From positions 1 through 13,194 of the forward strand of contig UZAN01049249.1 of the NCBI GenBank assembly GCA_900618425.1: a DNA stretch of 13,194 bases. The letters run 5' to 3'. The DNA comes from Echinostoma caproni (lineage: Eukaryota; Platyhelminthes; Trematoda; Plagiorchiida; Echinostomatidae). Position 1 is the stretch's first letter; each line of letters begins with the position of its first letter. Shown here in pieces: positions 8,423-13,194 of the stretch. Both the position numbers and the translations under genes were made by a program. The notes under the pieces are model-generated. The model searched no databases, had not been told where the DNA came from, and saw only the letters and a list, made by a program, of their open reading frames with translations.

Positions 8423-9425
8423 TAATAAAAAAATCGCTTTTTAAGTTGACCAACAACGTGTGCGATAATGCTGATGGTAAAACTAATTTTGAATCTTTTC
8501 TATGCCTAAGAATTATCGCAATTACTGCAATAGTCTCCTATTTATGGAGAAATGACCAAACATCTCTACTGGAGAAGATAACCCTGTGCCTCCAATTTCT
8601 TAAGCACACAAATTTCAAATAAAGCCGATCATGGTAATTTTATTGGTAGTTAACAAAAAAACTTAAAACTCAAGTGGCAGTCTCATTTTCGCAAATATCT
8701 GGGGAAATTTGAGAGATTATTTTTTCAAAATAAAATAGCCGGTTTGATGCTAAAGTGTATTAGTTTTATCGTCTTCCAATAAATTTTGACGGTACACTTA
8801 GTGATTGTTTCAAAATTTTTCCCTGTAGACTAACAATTCGTAATTATTTGAAGGTTTGCGTTTATAACGGGGCTCGCTATACTTGTCCGTATGTGGAAAG
8901 TTTGTACAGAAAAGGTTTCCTTATCCTACTCAACCTTTGTATGATGATATACCCAAATGCCACTAGCAATTCCTAACTCCTGTCACACATTTTCTCTAAC
9001 CGTCTCCCATAGATTACCACAGAATTTCTCCAGATTGCAATCTTCCCATGCCCATTACTCCACAGAAAAAATATGTTATAGAAATAAAAATCTTCGCTAA
9101 TTATGTTTTTGCTCATTTTGAAACGGAACTTGTGATATTTCTACTAAAATGCTAACGTTTCCTTTCTGATAAATGTCCCGGAAGATAATCAAGTAACCTG
9201 ACTCATGGATATCATCAGAACATAAGTCCAAAGGCGAAAAATTGTTTTCGACGGATTCATAATCGTGCCTGTACAGGATTTGTTGTTAGTGGGGACACAT
9301 TTTTACCCTGGGTGGAAAAGTTATTTGGAATGAGGATAGAGAAGAGGGGTGGGGTAAGCCCTATGCGTCTGTGTTCGGGTGAGATTGATTGTGATTTGAG
9401 CGTTTGTGGTGATCATGATCATCTA
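8423..9425. other. unassigned AT-rich stretch
   Basis: No domain-bearing frame, tRNA or notable repeat was found. The open frame that begins in the SINE and runs to 8622 has no family features and is not called. Confidence 0.4.
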
Positions 9426-9539
9426 TACCGTTTTAAGTTAGACTTGAGTAACTATGATTTTCATTTGCGAAACCGTCATTTTGAATAGAGAACTCATAAC
9501 TTGGAAGTGAGAAAGAAACGGTGTGGTTGGATCCGCTTC
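9423..9539 (-). repeat. left arm of long inverted repeat
   Basis: It is the reverse complement of 10427-10545 at about 90 percent identity, sharing GAAGCGGATCCAACCACA and CAAAATGACGGTTTCGCAAA exactly. Confidence 0.92.
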
Positions 9540-10542
9540 TTTTTATCCCGTACACAGGTATCCAGTCATCCTTATAAGGTTTATATTTCCAGATTTCGTA
9601 CCTCTTTACTCCAACCTCATTTTTCCTCCGAACTGCCAAACTGTGCAACACCCTCTAACTTGCTGTTTTTCCCCCAACTTACAATCCCACACTTTTTGAA
9701 TTAAGAATCAATAACCTGGATATTACATGAATGTTCCCCTATTCTCTATTTTAAAGTATACTATTTGTCCACGGGGATTTTCCCTTTTACTGTAATTTAC
9801 ATTGTGTAATAAAGTAAATGTCATTTGTCGATGTTTCTTACGCAACAATACTTATTCCGAAAACGAGTAACCCTTGTTAACAAGCAGATCGACTGCGTTC
9901 TGTTCCGTTTAATTCTGTGGCTTAAGCCAGGAATGGACGAGCTAACCTAAAGTTTAACTGGTTTTGGTTGCTAGGCCAATGATGACAGCCATCCCATTCA
10001 CCCAAGTTCGCCTCAAGAACTCCAACCTCTGTCACTAAACGAACATTGTTATTCCAAAAGACTCATGATTCTTGTACATCGCTCGGATTGCACCGTAAGC
10101 CCAAAACTCGTCCCTGGTCGTAGTTGCTGTGGTCAGCTTTGATTATTATCGTCAATGTTAGAGCAACTACCAACAAATGTACTTTAGTCGTAGTGGGCAC
10201 GTAAAAGTGCGTCACCCTTCATGCGTATCGAGTGGCGTCCTGCTTGTTTGTCACACTCAAAGGGTATGGCTTCACCGACCCACCGATTCAACGTCCGTCA
10301 CAGAGCTCTATAAGATACACGACTGAGGTCGGCCTCATTTCAAAACAGAAGGAGCCTGGGAAGACAGACGGTCAATCCGAGGGTAGAAAAATGTGTGATC
10401 AATTGACCATTGAGGTGCCCTGAAAGGAAGCGGATCCAACCACAGCGATTCTTTCTCAATTCCAAGTGATGATTTCTCTGTATTCAAAATGACGGTTTCG
10501 CAAATGAAAATTATAGTTTCTCAAATCTAACTTAAAATGGTG
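9426..10542. mobile_element. candidate non-autonomous DNA transposon with ~115-bp terminal inverted repeats and TA flanks
   Basis: Two long inverted copies bound this segment. The left arm (9423-9539, minus sense) and right arm (10427-10545, plus sense) match at about 90 percent over ~118 bp, with ten substitutions and one 2-nt gap. The match stops abruptly on both inner and outer sides. The outer ends read inward as TACCGTTTTAAG on the left and CACCATTTTAAG on the right, each preceded by TA (9424-9425; 10543-10544 on the right). A TA duplication is the hallmark of Tc1/mariner-type insertion. The ~890-bp interior has no transposase motif on either strand, so it would depend on a transposase supplied elsewhere. 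An inverted pair of some other dispersed repeat is the alternative. Confidence 0.6.
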
Positions 10543-10545
10543 TAG
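10427..10545 (+). repeat. right arm of long inverted repeat
   Basis: It pairs with 9423-9539. Relative to the left arm it carries two extra bases in the TTCTCTGTATTC stretch. Both arms have similar numbers of changes, consistent with independent decay after insertion. Confidence 0.92.
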
Positions 10546-12007
10546 TGTATACAGGCCATCAAATTAGACTACCTTTTTCAATCGGAGACGCCCGAATATC
10601 AACTAAAGATGTCACGTAGCTATACGGGTACTAAGATAGTGCGATTGCTGCGTCGTTTCACATTGCCTTGTACTTGTTGTGACGCTCTTGTGGTCACGTA
10701 AATCGGTGTGGTGAAGGCACGTCTACTGTGCAGTCGAAGTTCACTGGGCCTGTCTAAGACTCGCGGCTGTAAACAAGGTGTGGTTTCTCGCTTGGGTTAG
10801 CTGGGCAAGCACCAGGTCCATTGTTGCGGCTGCGCTATCCGATCGATCGATAAGTGAACCCGATCGGACGTACGATCTTCGGGCCGGCAAGGGCGGTGGA
10901 TAAGCATTGAGTTGGATGCTGATTAAGTGTCAGTAGAGAATCGCCACAGGAGAATCAGTTGTGGAACGATGCACCACGTTGGAAATTCGGAATGGAAAAA
11001 TTGTGAGCGATGACACGGGTCAACGTTTGACTCGTCTAAGATACACATACTATTTTTCTAAGCCCATTCGGCAGACGGATAATCATGATGATTAAACTTG
11101 TCTTAAATACGGACTACAACACCCACTAACATAGGCCAATGAAAAACTCTTCTTGGAATTTTACCAACTGGCCCTTTTTCGCGTTGAACGATCTTCATAA
11201 CTACGGATGAGATAGAATTCCGAATGAAAGAAAGAACAAATATTATGAAAACAATGCATAGTTATCTTACAAAAGTTATTCCATATGTTTTCCATCTTGC
11301 TGATCGAAGAAGAAAATACGGTGAAAATGGTTCTCTTCCACCTTCAGAATAGTTGCAGTTGTAATACTGTTGCATTGCGTGACGATACTCTGCTTCAGCT
11401 CCTCAATCGTTTTCGATTTTCAGGAATAAACTATTCGCTTAATGGTGTTATCCAGGTGTCATGCTTAGGTACTGAACCAGTTTCTACTTTGCACTGTTAA
11501 AAGCTTTCCATCGTTAGGATCTAAGGAGTTATTTGACCACTTAATCCGGAGGACTATCATGGTCAAGTCATTTACAACATTGTTCTTCATCAAGGCAATT
11601 ATAAACATTCGATGAACAGTATGAGCCATTCATCATTCATTCATGCATAGTGTTATTCGAAGCCAAGGGTGCGTTCTGTTAAACATGGAATACAGATTAA
11701 ATCCTTATTGAAATATAAATTAGTCATTACTAACTTACGGTGGTAACCGGAAAACAGTACAACACCGAAGAACGAAATGTTCCATGATAGACCGTTTTAT
11801 CTCTTTACCAGATCTAATAAAATTCAAACGTGCTGAACCATTGGAAATAACCAGTTGCAAACCTCAAACGCTGGAGTTTGAACAATTAAACAAGTACGTT
11901 GATGTTTTGAAATTCACTTTCATAAACCCGTTTAACAGGCCGGTTAGTTATGTTTGTCATTACTTACAACCATTATCTACTTATATTGCTTGATTGCTTG
12001 ATTTATT
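10546..12007. other. unassigned stretch with a GC- and CpG-rich patch
   Basis: Bases about 10600-10900 are richer in GC and CpG than the surroundings and contain a clustered GATC palindrome at 10840-10849 (CGATCGATCG). An open frame of about 57 codons around 10935-11094 (reading VVERCTTLEIRNGKIVSDD) and one at 11784-11993 (LPDLIKFKRAEPLEITSCK) are protein-like but match no family I know. From about 11100 on the sequence is AT-rich and featureless. Confidence 0.4.
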
Positions 12008-12079
12008 AGAACTGAGCATCCTTCAGATGTCACCTTGAAGCACATTCCTCAGCTCTTCCAGTCAACTATACAATCAGAA

Positions 12080-12124
12080 GCACTAGACTCAAGTTTTCCT
12101 CTCATTGGAGTTCATCAGTAATGC
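12080..12124 (-). ncRNA. hammerhead ribozyme, type I, core base G12 changed
   Basis: On the minus strand stem I strands GCATTA and TAGTGC form six pairs with one G-U. The core CTGATGA is intact. Stem II keeps three pairs (CTC/GAG), but its base next to the core is A opposite G instead of G-C. Core base G12 (12097) is A, giving AAA in place of GAA. Stem III is ACTT/GAGT and C17 precedes TAGTGC. G12 acts as the general base in the hammerhead reaction, so this copy should be inactive. Thirty-five of 45 positions match copy 1 without any gap. Confidence 0.8.
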
Positions 12125-12142
12125 ATATCCACCGTCCCGTCC

Positions 12143-12195
12143 GAGATTTGAACTCTGGAGCCATCGCACTGTAGGCATGTGTTTCCTCTTAGCCA
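12143..12195 (-). promoter_or_regulatory. RNA polymerase III A and B boxes of SINE copy 2
   Basis: A box TGGCTAAGAGG at 12185-12195 still fits TRGYNNARNGG. B box GAGTTCAAATCTC at 12143-12155 has one more departure from consensus than copy 1. Confidence 0.65.
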
Positions 12196-12200
12196 ATTAG

Positions 12201-13194
12201 TTCAAGCCAACTAGACATAGAGTAGGACTTGCTAATGGTTATTTCAGGATACTCCGAGTAGTTTCTCTTCGTTTGATGCCCAAAGTAGATGATTACAAAA
12301 ACTCAGATGGGAGCATTGGTTATTCCTCATGCTTGGAATCACAGATTAACGATTTATTCTGTGGGAAAGCGCCTAGCAGTGTGCCATAGGGTCGACACTG
12401 AACACCCTAAACTCATAAAACCATCAATTTATTTAAACATGTTCTTGTTCGTTCAGTATGATTTAACAGACAAGACAGACCATTTATTGACATTCTTCCC
12501 AGCTGATAAAATAAAGCCCAACACCTTTCTAACACAATTTATTTAAAAATCGCGCCAATCACACATACACACAAACGTGTCACACATTCTTCGACCAATA
12601 AAAGTAATCAATAAAATATGTTCATTTAATTAATTTGTTTACCATCCCAATGCCAAGCCGCAATCAGCCATTGGTTATTGCTTTTGTAGTTGAATGGGCC
12701 ATTGGTTAATACCGTGAAGCTTGTTAACATGCGAATATTTTATTATTTTGTTAAAACCGAGAGAAGACAAAAACTGCGAGATGTTAGTATTTCTTTTAGT
12801 CTCATCAGGGTGAGATGGGAACTCCGTTTCATGATAGTCTAACTCATTGAGTAAGAAACTTTCGTGCACATAATATTGGGCTATGTAACCTAATTAGCGT
12901 CGCCTCGCTGAACNGCTCATGTCACGTAATGATGACTTGAACAACATTTGTGGGTCAACGATGTGTTCGGTTGCCATGAGATGTTTGTGATTGATGACCC
13001 TGAATTTCTCTTATCGGTTTGACCTCTAAGACTTGTTGCATCATCAATTGTACCAACCACTTGGGAATGTGTTCAGACATCCGCTGTGCCAGGGGCCGAT
13101 TCGTTCTGCTGCAAACTCAGGTGAACTGGTAGACGATATGTGAAGCAGAATTGTTCGGCTGGTTCTGTTTTCGATTGTCTAGACGCCTTGAACG
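12201..13194. other. unassigned stretch to the end of the window
   Basis: An open frame at 12675-12869 (minus, SHPDETKRNTNISQFL) and short open runs near 13000-13110 (minus) have no recognised domain. The base at 12914 is N. I see no tRNA, SINE or long repeat. Confidence 0.4.

Larger units (their letters stand above)
12008..12200 (-). mobile_element. tRNA-derived SINE with embedded hammerhead ribozyme, copy 2
   Basis: It is the sister of the element at 3583-3785, on the same strand and in the same order. Minus-strand features are the A box TGGCTAAGAGG (12185-12195), the B box GAGTTCAAATCTC (12143-12155), GACGGGACGGTG, the ribozyme (12080-12124) and the tail. The two copies are roughly 70-80 percent identical with small indels outside the ribozyme, so they come from old, separate insertions and not from a recent duplication. 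Ends are set by loss of similarity to copy 1. Confidence 0.83.

Noticed and set aside
9433..9704. Open frames on both strands over the left inverted-repeat arm
   Set aside because: They lie within a dispersed repeat, are opposite to each other and have no domain; they are not preserved in the right arm.
11784..11993. 69-codon plus-strand open frame that reads like protein
   Set aside because: No family recognised and no convincing splice sites on both sides; kept only as an unassigned remark.
12242..12384. Possible exon after TTATTTCAG (acceptor-like) with ~46 open codons
   Set aside because: There is no donor at a sensible position, the open frame is short, and it has no known domain. It also lies next to a SINE, where chance splice-like strings are common.
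12801..12808. CTGATGAG on the minus strand, a possible hammerhead core
   Set aside because: No GAA core base triplet with a paired stem II follows, and there is no cleavage-site context. A chance match.
12675..12869. 64-codon minus-strand open frame
   Set aside because: Compositionally plausible but with no motif, promoter or splice context; not called as a gene.

Overview
The window looks like repeat-rich, gene-poor intergenic DNA from a large animal genome. Three things point to a parasitic flatworm (trematode, schistosome-like). There are tRNA-derived SINEs carrying a hammerhead ribozyme, as in the Sm-alpha family of schistosomes. There is a decayed Penelope-like reverse transcriptase. 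A transposase fragment appears to be split by a very short (38 nt) GT-AG intron, a size common in flatworms. The species cannot be fixed from the sequence. I see no intact host gene, no bacterial-type operon, no rRNA and no CRISPR array. The single N bases at 8164 and 12914 show a draft assembly.

Layout. Bases 1-830 (minus strand) hold the C-terminal two thirds or more of an IS630/Tc1-mariner DDE transposase with one in-frame stop and a likely mini-intron at 58-95. It abuts a four-unit 21-bp tandem repeat (836-919), which in turn abuts the broken reverse transcriptase of a Penelope-like element (920-1391, minus strand). Bases 1392-3582 show nothing recognisable. A SINE with an embedded hammerhead ribozyme lies at 3583-3785 (minus), and a diverged sister copy lies at 12008-12200 (minus). 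Bases 5151-6340 (plus) are a heavily decayed pogo/Tigger-type transposase with CENP-B-like DNA-binding region and DDE_1 catalytic core. A second, unrelated tRNA-derived SINE lies at about 8161-8407 (plus). A pair of ~115-bp inverted repeats bounds a ~1.1-kb segment (9426-10542) that looks like a non-autonomous DNA transposon flanked by TA. The remaining stretches are unassigned.

Nothing here works as a pathway. The window is a cross-section of transposable-element decay covering four classes: retroelement, two cut-and-paste transposase lineages, SINEs, and a MITE-like element. The most interesting signals are the two ribozyme-bearing SINE copies, each disabled by a different core mutation, the mini-intron in the transposase, and the TA-flanked inverted-repeat element.
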